From Musa acuminata AAA Group (taxonomy: Eukaryota; Streptophyta; Magnoliopsida; Zingiberales; Musaceae), in NCBI RefSeq assembly GCF_036884655.1, contig NC_088345.1, positions 33,853,501 to 33,917,500 of the forward strand: a stretch of 64,000 bases of DNA, in the 5' to 3' direction. Positions within the stretch are counted from its first letter, which is position 1. Every line of letters begins with the position of its first letter. The notes under the pieces are model-generated. The model was not told the origin of the DNA. It saw only the letters and a program-made list of their open reading frames with translations, and ran no database searches. A program made the position numbers and the translations under genes. This document shows, piece by piece, positions 48,985 through 58,080 of the stretch.

Positions 48985-49930
48985 CCTCATTGTGAAAGGC
49001 CACCTCATCTTTGTTGGTTTTCTCCTTGTCTTTGAATGCACTTGATTCATCCTTAAGTGCTTCCTTCTTCTTTAGTAACTTTTTCTTCAGTTTTATATAC
49101 TCATCTTTAGAGTGCCCCAATTTCTTACGTTCATAGTAAGTAGTTGTGTTCTTTTTAAGTTTATTTTTATTTTTTAATTCTTATTTCATGAACTTTTTAA
49201 ACTTTATTGTTAAGAGTTCAAAGTCATCATCACTTGAGCTTTTGCTCAAGTGATCTTCTTGAGTTATAAGTGTCAAATTCTTCCTATTCTTTAGAATGTA
49301 GTTCTCATGTTCATTTTGTGTCATACAACTCATTTTATAGGTCATTAAAGACTCGATAAGTTCTTCAAGTGGAAACTTGTTTCAATCTTTTACATCTTGT
49401 ATTGCAGTTACTTTCGAATCCCAACTTTTAGAAAGAGATTGTAAAACTTTATTAACTAGTTCAAGATTCGAAAAATATTTGTCAAGAGCTTTTAAACCAT
49501 TGACGACATCCGTAAAACAGGTATACATGTCTCCAATGTTTTCGTTTGGTTTTATATGAAATAATTCAAAATCATGCATCAAAAGATTAATCTTCGAATC
49601 TTTAACTCTACTAGTTCCTTCGTATATGATTTCAAGAGTATGCCAAATCTCATAAGTCGTTTCGCAAATAGAAACTTGATTAAATTCATTTTTATTCAAA
49701 GTACAAAATAAAGTATTTATAACTTTGGCATTCAAAGAGAAAGTCTTCTTATTCCAATCGTTCATTAGAAGAGAAGACTTTTGAAATTTATTTTCAACAA
49801 TATTTCATAAATCGAGATTCAATGAAAGTAAGAAAACTCTCATCCGAGTTTTTCAATAAGTATAGTTTGTCCCATTGAATATAAAAGGACGAATGATAGA
49901 GTAACCCTCTTGAAAATCGAAAATAGTCAT
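48985..49930 (-). pseudogene. gag: Decayed gag of element F with ruined zinc knuckle
   Basis: The minus-strand ATG is at 49928-49930. Gag-like parts are 49765-49382 (MNDWNKKTFSLNAK, CETTYEIWHTLEI, IGDMYTCFTDVVNGLKAL). Near 49100-49130 the knuckle region is still present but its Cys positions are Tyr, Arg and Tyr, leaving only the GH pair. The acidic patch follows. Several stops and shifts. Confidence 0.82.
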
Positions 49931-49965
49931 TTCTCTTAGGTGTTAAACGAAATGAGAAAAATATG

Positions 49966-49977
49966 GCTCTGATACCA
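49966..49977 (-). other. Primer-binding site of element F
   Basis: Plus GCTCTGATACCA, next to the LTR at 49980. Confidence 0.92.
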
Positions 49978-49979
49978 AC

Positions 49980-51197
49980 TGTTAAGATCAAGTCGGCACT
50001 AAGAGGGGGGGGGGGGGGTGGGGTGAATTAGTGCGTTCATAAAAATCACATGTTTGTAAGAGTGTGCAACTAAAGTAATGAGGAAATAAAGCAGTTACAA
50101 AGTAAGTAAATGGCAATAATAGAAATACAAACTAAGTTTATAGTGGTTCGATCGTCGTCACCTATGTCCACTCCCTATTTCTCTTTCGTCGAGGCCATTG
50201 GCATCCACTAATGGTCTTCCTTCAATGAGTGAAGACTAACTACCCTTACAACTCTATTTTCCTCTTGATAGGCTCAAGAGAGAACCTTTACACCCCCACT
50301 CACTCCTTTCTAAATAAAAATCACACTTAGACTAGAGACGGAGAACTCTCACAAGATTATAATAGAATTTTCCTTTGTTTTTGTTCTCAGTTCTTATGTG
50401 ATCTGAGCAGGGATGAGAGAGGTATTTATAGGCTCTAAATGGATTCAAACTTGGAGCTTAAAAATTTCTTATCCCCGATTATCAGGGTACTAACTGTACC
50501 ACCTCCTGTGTTGAGCGATACTACCGCCTATAGTACTAACACTGGGTGGTACCATCGCCTATTGGTAGTACTATCGCCTAGTCTAGCAGTAACATCATCT
50601 GATATAGTTTGGGAGACCATGTTAGGGTGGTACCACCACCTAGACTAGCAATACCACGTCCTAGTCTGGCGGTACCATCGCTCAGTTTGGCGGTACTACC
50701 ACTTGACATAGTCTTGGAGACTATGTCTCGGAGATTAAGCCATCGGCAGTGCCATTGCTTGACCCAACTTTTGGGTTATTGAATGGACCTTTCTCTTGTC
50801 CCATAATAGCTCAACTTTGGGTCCAATTGGCTCCTAATTGAGTTGGCTTAATTACATTCTAAACCAACCCAATTACGACCTAAACTAATTCGATCTAGAC
50901 AAATTATTACTAGCATAAATCATCTATTGTCCAACATGTTATTGGTTCTTCTAGCGCTTCGTCCGATTCTTCGGCCCGATGCCCGAATTCATGGCACGAA
51001 GCCTTCTGCCAATACATCGATCGATCCTCCAGCCCAACGTCCAATCTTTTGACATGTTCAACTCCTGCCCAATATTTGATTCCTCCTACTTTAATCATTT
51101 TGCCTCTCTTGATCAAAGCTAGTCCTATGATACTCAAAACTCAGATTAGATCATAACATTATCAATTGGTTTCATCATCAAAATATGATATTCAATA
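49980..51197 (-). repeat. 5' LTR of element F
   Basis: Plus strand starts TGTTAAGATCAAGTCGG with a G13 run near 50005. TATTTATA is at 50423-50430 and a decayed GGTACCACC array at 50490-50750. It ends ATTCAATA followed by the ATAAG duplication. Confidence 0.88.
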
Positions 51198-51202
51198 ATA
51201 AG

Positions 51203-52005
51203 CACTATCGGTATCCAATACCCATGTGTTATCATAAGAGTATGACAAATGGAGACTGATCATAAATGTATCTGAAGTTTCTCCAAGCTTCTATTTTGCC
51301 CTCTCTGCAATGTACTCTTTGTTGTTCCTCTTCCAGTGCCCATCTTTGCCATAGTAGAAGCACTAACCTTTGTCCTTTACCTAGTCCTTTTAAGCAACCT
51401 TTGCTTTACCTAGTCTACCCTTACCCTTACCCTTCTTAAGAGACTTTTCTATCTTCCTTTTCTTTTTGGTCTCACTAGTATATAAAACTGGCTTCTCTTT
51501 CTTGATAGTGCTTTTTACCTCCCTCAACATATTGAGGTGTTTAGGAAGAGTTACCTCAAGCTTGTTCATATTAAAATTTATTATGAACTGTGAAAAGGAA
51601 TCTAGTATGGACTAAAGCACAAGATCCACACACAAGTTATCCTCTAGGATCATTCCCAGAACTCTAAATTTCTCTATCTACTCAATCATCTTTAGGATAT
51701 GGTTCTGAACCGATGTCCCCTCAATCATCCTAGCACGGAAGAGGCTCTTGGATATCTCATATAGTTGAGTCCTTCTCTATTCCTCAAACAGTTTACGGAT
51801 ATGTAGGAGAATGGATTTGACATCCATCTTTCCATGTTGTCTTTGTAACTCAAGAGTCATAGAGCCCAACATATAACACTAAGCAAGAGTGGAGTTATCT
51901 ATGTACTTCTTGTAGTGAGTGATCTCATCCTCACTTGCCCCTTCCTCGGGCGTAAGCATTACTATATCAAGGACGTATATGATTTTCTCCACCGTGAGAA
52001 AATCT
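51203..52005 (-). pseudogene. gag: Copia gag and start of protease of D1
   Basis: Read from high to low coordinates it resembles a copia Gag (MVEKIIYVLDIV-like start, ELQRQHGKMD, VLKMIE-like helix, FIINFNMNK), a Lys-rich linker, and a knuckle at about 51340-51385 where two of three Cys are lost (CFYYGKDGHWKRNN). The protease active-site region lies at 51203-51240 and continues at 34415 across F. It starts abruptly; D1's 5' LTR, leader and Gag N-terminus are missing. Multiple stops. Confidence 0.72.
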
Positions 52006-52640
52006 TTTCTTGTTATCAGCTCCTTGAGTAGTAGTCTATTTAACATTTCTAGACCTAGTAAATTTTTTTGATGGATGATGCTTCAACTTTCTTTTATTGT
52101 TACTAGCTCCTTGAGTAATAGTCTAAGAATTTTCCTACATTGATCTTAATTCTTCTTGAATACACGTACTAGTTAGCTCATTCAAGTCCCACTTATCCTT
52201 ATTTATATTATAGTAAATCTTGAATGGACCAAATTGAGAAGGAAGAGAATAAAAAAAAAACTATACAAGGAAAGACTCATCGACGTTTATGCCTAATGTT
52301 TTATGTTTCACAACTTTATCCTGAACCTCTCGAGTGCCATTATATTGAGCTATAGTTAGTTTCTTTATTAATGTGCTAACCAATGACTTATTGGTATATT
52401 TAAATCTATCTTGAATAACCCTTAAAAATTCTCGTGCACTAGTTACAATCAGTAATGAAGTCTTTAAATTATTTACAATCATCATTTTTATAAATATTAA
52501 ACTAAGCCTATTAGATCTTTCCCAAACATTCATTTTATTAATCTATTTCATAGTACTTTCATCAATCAAGTCTAATATGCATAATGTGAATTGCACATGC
52601 TCTAACCATTAATTTGATCCAGAGAGTACAAGGATACTAT
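52006..52640 (-). pseudogene. gag: gag fragment of a different copia element (H)
   Basis: The minus frame contains NVWERSNRLSLIFIKM, a NKSLVSTLIKKL stretch and LGINVDESFLV, then SLPSQFGPFKI and a QEE motif. This is a copia Gag of the type that has WERSNRLS, clearly distinct from the D1 Gag beside it. It starts near 52640 and fades near 52006, where an imperfect 36-base direct repeat (52009-52044 and 52089-52127) precedes the D1 join. Confidence 0.75.
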
Positions 52641-54196
52641 AGACACTATAAGCATAAAAATATATAGAAGGAAGTACCACTATAAAATATAAAACAATAT
52701 TTATTCTTTGAGTTTTCACGATATGATAAACTATTAATATCATTAATATTTCATCTTTTGGATAAAATATTGGCATATCTAGTGTTCACTTAAGATTATC
52801 TATGGAGGACTGATACCATCCCTATGAGATAGTATTACTACCTTTAGGTATACAACCCTAAACTATAAGAATATCCAAAATAGTATCATCCTACCAATTA
52901 TATAATTATTTGAAATAGATTCTCATCTCTATGCTATTGTGAATATTATTTCCTTAATGTCATTTAGGACTAATTTCTTAATATCATTTTATAAATTATT
53001 GGTCTAGGTCACTTTAGTGGCTACAAGACTAATGCAATAATATAAAATATAATTTAAAATATCTTATAAATGATAAAATCTTTATTGAAATTCATATCTC
53101 ATAAGCCTACTATTTTAGGTCACTTTAGCAGCTACTAGTCAGATAAAACTTAGGGAGATGAGTTACAAATAATATTCATCAAATTTTTTTAATCTAATTT
53201 ATGTTGAAACACTTAAATAATAAAATAACAATCATAATAATTATTGAATATTAATCAGAAAAAGAAAAATTCATATGATAATTGTAATTATGATGAAATA
53301 TAAATCATACATTTATGTGAAAGATAAATATTATTTCATAATTTCAAACACATACATGTGAATAATCAAATAAATATCTAAGAACAATAATTAGATTTTA
53401 TTTACTATATGCAAAATGTAATCAATAAGTCTTATGAGAAAACTATAAAAGAAAACCGTAATTTATATTTTTTATTTCCACATAAAATCTTAAATTAATC
53501 CAATCAATTTTATTTAATAAAATAAGCCCAGAATTAGGCTAAACATCAATCTAATTAAGCAAGTCAAGAAATAAAAATTGATCAAAATTTTAATTTCCTT
53601 TGCATTTGATAAAAATTAAATCCAATCAAATAATCAAAATATAATCCTGATCAGATTCAATCATAATTAAAATAAATCATATTGATCAATTTTATAATTA
53701 ATGATATAAATAAAACATTCTTAATTTTATAGGGGTAAAATGATAATTTAATTAACAAGATATAAAGCGAATTTATGAGATTTATAAAGGGTAGAACTAT
53801 TAAAATACTAAAAGTTATTAGTACTAAAAATTTTCAATTTCATAGTGGCCTTTGTTCGTGTGCGGTCGTCATCGCCTAGACGCAGTTGTTGTCACTTGCG
53901 CGGCCAACAGATCTACCATAGAGGACCGCATGCAGGGGTGCTATTACAATCGCTGCACTTGCCATCGGTAGTGGTGTTGCTATTGTCATCATTTGCAATG
54001 CTGCTATGTAGCCAATGCAACTACCGCTACCTCATGATTGTCGAAGACCACGGTACAAAGAATCTCACATCACCCACAAACTGGCAATAAGATAAATAAG
54101 ATAGGAGGATAGATCGATAATATACATGGATCATTCAAGCATCATAAATAAAAAAATAGCAGATCTAAGGTATTTGATTTCAAGAAAATAAACAAA
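52641..54196 (-). other. AT-rich leader or interior of element H
   Basis: About 1.5 kb between H gag and its primer-binding site, strongly AT-rich to 53840, then less so at 53845-54090. A leader this long is unusual, so other decayed insertions may be hidden. The 81-residue plus-strand ORF at 53845-54090 has no recognised family and I do not call it a gene. Confidence 0.5.
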
Positions 54197-54208
54197 GCTC
54201 TGATACCA
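54197..54208 (-). other. Primer-binding site of element H
   Basis: Plus GCTCTGATACCA, then AT and the LTR start TGCAAGCATAAAATC. Confidence 0.88.
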
Positions 54209-54210
54209 AT

Positions 54211-54780
54211 TGCAAGCATAAAATCATAATATGTAATACGTTACGCGAAAAAACTTTAATGCCAATATTGAAATCAAATAACAATAAATCGAATTTATGA
54301 TGCATACCTTTTGATGTCATCTAGAATGAACTTAATCAGACATATAGGGGCACCATCTTTGGATCCGAAAAACTATAGTGATATCAATCTACAAGGAGAA
54401 CTAGACTCTCTTTCTCTTTCTTCCTATCTTTTTACAGAACCACATAGATTAATAGATTAGGGATAAAGAAGGATGAGAGAGGAATCATAATCTCTCAATG
54501 ACTGTCATATGTCCATGTCCTATGTCAATGTCAACGTTTATGTCCGTCATATCATATATTGTGTCACTTATACATGGTTTAGCCCCTAGGAGGTTCTATC
54601 TATATATAGGTGAGAACATAGGGTCTATAATAAGTAATTAGGAGAGTTCCTCACATTAATGACATCTCTTAAAGAATCCTACATTAATATAGACTTCCTT
54701 TCTATTAGCTATAACTTTCATTATAATCCAATTAAACTATAATATATTTTATCAATTAAATAGGGTCACATAATCTAACG
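54211..54780 (-). repeat. 5' LTR of copia element H
   Basis: 570 bases, plus strand TGCAAGC to ATCTAACG, adjoining the primer-binding site. A minus-strand TATA-like CTATATATAG is at about 54598-54610. Its right half matches 22993-23284, the remnant of the other LTR about 31 kb away. This brackets the whole nested cluster. Confidence 0.8.
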
Positions 54781-55243
54781 TATCACCGTTGAATTAATCT
54801 AAAACTCAAGTTTGAAACTCATATATATTCTATAATAAATTTAAAATAATTTTTTCTCTCAACCCTTTTTAAATCTACTGGAGAAAATCATAAGAGTATG
54901 AAAGGTGTTTTCACATCTCTTCCTCTCATCAAGACCTTAAGATACATGATGTATTTGTAGTAATTAATCTGAATTCATTAATAACTTTGTTTCCTAAAAA
55001 CTCTAATCGTATGAGCAATTAAAGTCTAGTTAAAACTTAATTAAAATAGTTTGAATCTAATTAAGACTCGTAAGATGCTTATCGACTCTAATCCTTTGTA
55101 AGACTAAGTGAGAAACAACACTAAGTTTTGCACTTAGTAGGTCATCCTTTTTCTTTGTTTAAACAGAATGTTAACGGAAATTGGCGGTCTAAGTTTCTCA
55201 CCATTACATAGGTCTTAAAATTTCAGGGGAAAGATGATAAAAC
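54781..55243. other. Unassigned sequence between H and I
   Basis: 463 bases, AT-rich, containing TCTACTGGAGAAAATCATA and a CTTAGTAGGTCATCC stretch. No ORF, RNA gene or repeat is recognised. It may be the host or older-element DNA into which H and I inserted. Confidence 0.5.
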
Positions 55244-56445
55244 TGTTGAATCTCGGATTTTGATGATAAAATTAATTGATGGGTTAATTGATCTAATCCA
55301 TATTATTGAGCTAAGTGTGCAGGATTAACTACGATAACCAGAAAACACAAAGCAAGTATACCGGAGTCAAGTTCGATGGACGTTTAAGAGTCCGAAGAAT
55401 CGTCGGAGATGTTGCCGGAACCAATCGAGAAGAAATCGGGAACCTGTCGGAATTTTCGGAAGTTCGCCGAAGAGATCGTCGGAGGTTCACAGAGATCACC
55501 GAGAAGGCTCGGCTACTCGTTAAAGTCATCACAAGTTCGGGAGCTTGTTGGGAGTCCGTCGGAAGAAGTTCGTCGGAAAGCTCGCCGAAACAAGACTCGA
55601 CGTTTGCGGTTGAAAGCTTGCTTAGGATATGTTTTTATTATGTAGTTCACTTGTAATTAGGATTAGGATTAAGAGATAATCCTATATCCTGGTTAGGGGC
55701 CAACTGGGCCCAAAGTCAGATTTGGTTTGGGCTAAAATTAAGCCAAACCAGTGAAATCAGACAGCCAGGCGGTGGCTGGGCAGTAGCACCGCCCAACACC
55801 CGAGAGCTGGGCGGTGACACCTCCTGGGCTGGGCGGTTGCACCGTCCAGCACCCGAGCGCTGGGTGGTGGCACCGCCAGCATCGGGAACATAAGAGAATT
55901 CAAATTTTTGGAGCCCAAATTTGAATCCTCTTGAGGCCTATAAATACCCCTCAAGTCTCAGCTGAGAATACAACTCTTTATGTAGTAAGTGATTGAGAGA
56001 AAAGTCTTAGAAGAGTCTTTGCCTTTCTTGTTTTCAATTTGCTAGAGAGTTCTCCTCCTTCTTTCTTGCTGAAAATTTGTAAGAGGTTGAACTGCTTGTA
56101 AAAGGTTATAAGAGGGGTATTTGCCCTTCCATTTCAAGAGATTTGCTAGTGGAAGGTGGGAGCCTCATCAAAGAGGGGCCTCGCAAGTGGATGTAGGTCA
56201 TTTGACCGAACCACTCTAAAATCGGCGTGATCTCTGGTTTGCATTTCGTTATTGCTATTTATATTACTGCAAACCTTCTTACATGCTTTAGTTCCTTATT
56301 ACCTTTGCTGCGCAACTTTAAGAATATGCTTTCAAGTTAAGCTTTTCAAGTTCCATTCTTATCGTACGAAAGATTTGTCGAAACCAACATTTTAATCCGC
56401 TGCACTAATTCATCCCCCTCTCTTAGTGTCGCTCCGATCCTAACA
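55244..56445 (+). repeat. 5' LTR of element I
   Basis: 1202 bases from TGTTGAATCTCGG to CCTAACA. TTCGTCGGAAG-like repeat at 55390-55600, GGCGGTGGCACC-like array at 55765-55880, TATA box at 55939-55946, and a short C-run near 56414. The ORFs inside it are repeat artefacts. Confidence 0.94.
55939..55946 (+). promoter_or_regulatory. TATA box of I 5' LTR
   Basis: TATAAATA within GGCC-TATAAATA-CCCC, downstream of the GC-rich array; the same setting as in the LTRs of A, B, L and G. Confidence 0.8.
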
Positions 56446-56447
56446 AT

Positions 56448-56459
56448 TGGTATCAGAGC
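56448..56459 (+). other. Primer-binding site of element I
   Basis: TGGTATCAGAGC two bases after the LTR, complementary to initiator-Met tRNA. Confidence 0.95.
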
Positions 56460-56497
56460 AAGGTTATCTCTCATATTTGGTTTAATACCCAAGAGAG

Positions 56498-58080
56498 ATG
56501 GCTTACTCCGGCATGCAAGAGGGCCATTCTATTGTACGACCACCTTTGTTTATTGGGTCGGATTACACATATTGGAAGACTCGCATGAGGATCTTCCTCA
56601 TTTCTATGGACTTTGAGCTTTGGTCTATTGTCGAGAATGGATTTCAAAAATCTTCTCTTCCGATGAGCGAATGGAATGAATTGGAAAAAGAGGTTTTTAC
56701 TTTAAATGCAAAGGCTATGAATGCCTTGTTTTGTGCACTAGATAAAAATGAATTTAATCGCGTTTCAATTTGTGATTCGGCTTTTGATATTTGGAGAACT
56801 CTTGAAGTCACTCATGAAGGCACTAGCCGAGTGAAAGAGTCCAAAATCAATATCCTTGTGCATTCTTACGAACTTTTTCGAATGAAACCAAGTGAGTCCA
56901 TCGGAGACATGTACACCCGGTTCACGGATGTCATCAATGGACTCAAAGCTCTTGGTAAAGGTTTTACTAACTTTGAACTAGTAACTAAAATCTTAAGATC
57001 TCTCCCAAAAAGTTGGGATCCAAAAGTTACGGTCATTCAAGAGGCCAAAGACTTTAAAACATTCCCTCTTGAAGAACTCATTGGGTCTTTAATGACCTAC
57101 GAAATAAATGTCAAGCTCATGATGAGCTCGAGAACCCCCTTCCAAATAACAGGAAGGATATGACACTCACATCACAAGAAGGCCACTTGAAAGGAACATC
57201 AAGTGATGAGGACAATGACAATGACATTGCACTTTTGACTCAAAAATTTAAAAAATATTTAAGAAAGAACAAATTTAAAAATAATACAAAAAATAAATTC
57301 GAACACAAGAAGGACCAAGTAATTTGCTATGAGTGCAAGAAACCGGGAAACTACAAGAACGATTGTCCACAAGCCAAAAAGAAAGCATCAAAGAAGAAGG
57401 CGCTCAAGGCAACTTGGGATGATTCAAGCACGTCCGAAGAAGAGGAGTCCAACACCGAGCAAGTTGCTCATTACGCCCTAATGGCCTTCGAAGAAGAGGT
57501 AACGGATTTAATTAATGCAGATTTACCTTATCATGAATTATTAAATGCATTCCATGAGTTATTTGATGAATGTAAGACAATTAGTAGAAAATACAAATTG
57601 CTAAAAAATGAGCATGATAGTCTTACTTGTGATTTTGATAAATTAAAAACTGAATATCATGATAGTCTAGCTCCATGTGCTAAATGCCATGATCTAGAAA
57701 CTCTCCAAAATGAGAACTTGGTACTTAAGGACACCTTGAAGAAATTCGAGGTCGGTAGCAAGTTCTTAAACATGATCCTTACAAATAAGGGTCACGTTCT
57801 TAAAAGGAGTGGAATCGGATTTGTGAGAAGTACTCACCAAAATCCAACCACCTTCATTAAAGATCCTATCTTACATGTTCAACACCAAAGCAATTGCAAC
57901 TTTTATTGCAAATATGGACATATAACTTACCAATGTCCATTCAAGAAAATTAGTCCGAACAAATTGATTTGGGTTCCTAAAGGAACCATGATCAAATCTA
58001 TGCAACATGATAAACAAGTTAGGTTAGTTTTTGAGGCACCCAAAAGTAAATGGGTACCTAAAAATAATTCCTTCTTGTAA
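56498..58080 (+). pseudogene. gag: I gag, frameshifted once
   Basis: The ATG at 56498 follows CCAAGAGAG as in G. The first frame covers the UBN2-type core to about 57107, where a small deletion in GAAATAAATGTC shifts the frame. The rest (57160-58080) continues the same protein. Zinc knuckle 1 is at about 57324-57367 (C, C, H, C intact, with GNYKNDC). Knuckle 2, at about 57895-57940, also keeps its Cys and His pattern (CNFYCKYGHITYQC), though spacing is altered to CX3C. It ends in TAA, in frame with pol. Closely related to G Gag. Confidence 0.92.
58078..58080 (+). promoter_or_regulatory. In-frame UAA between gag and pol of I
   Basis: TAA followed by AAA. The frame then runs 21 codons to ATG 58144 through LDSG. 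Same position as the TAG in G. Confidence 0.7.

Larger units (their letters stand above)
34416..51197 (-). mobile_element. Non-autonomous gag-only element F, carrying insertions D2 and G
   Basis: Minus-strand member of the A/B/C/E family with perfect ATAAG target duplications at 34411-34415 and 51198-51202. The 3' LTR is 34416-35486 plus 37133-37438 (split by D2). The interior is 37439-39254 plus 48690-49979 (split by G). The 5' LTR is 49980-51197. Without its guests it would be about 5.7 kb, like A. It sits in D1. Confidence 0.9.

Noticed and set aside
23408..52005. Reading the D1 LTR as another solo LTR and giving the pol to H
   Set aside because: A purine-rich tract lies directly between pol and the D1 LTR at 31541-31556, which supports their pairing; D1 and H also have clearly different gag types.
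53845..54090. 81-codon plus-strand ORF with higher GC than its surroundings
   Set aside because: No recognisable family, low complexity Ser/Leu/Arg composition, and it lies antisense inside element H.
54781..55243. Possible host gene fragment between H and I
   Set aside because: No open frame, splice pattern or recognisable domain; composition matches the neighbouring AT-rich repeats.
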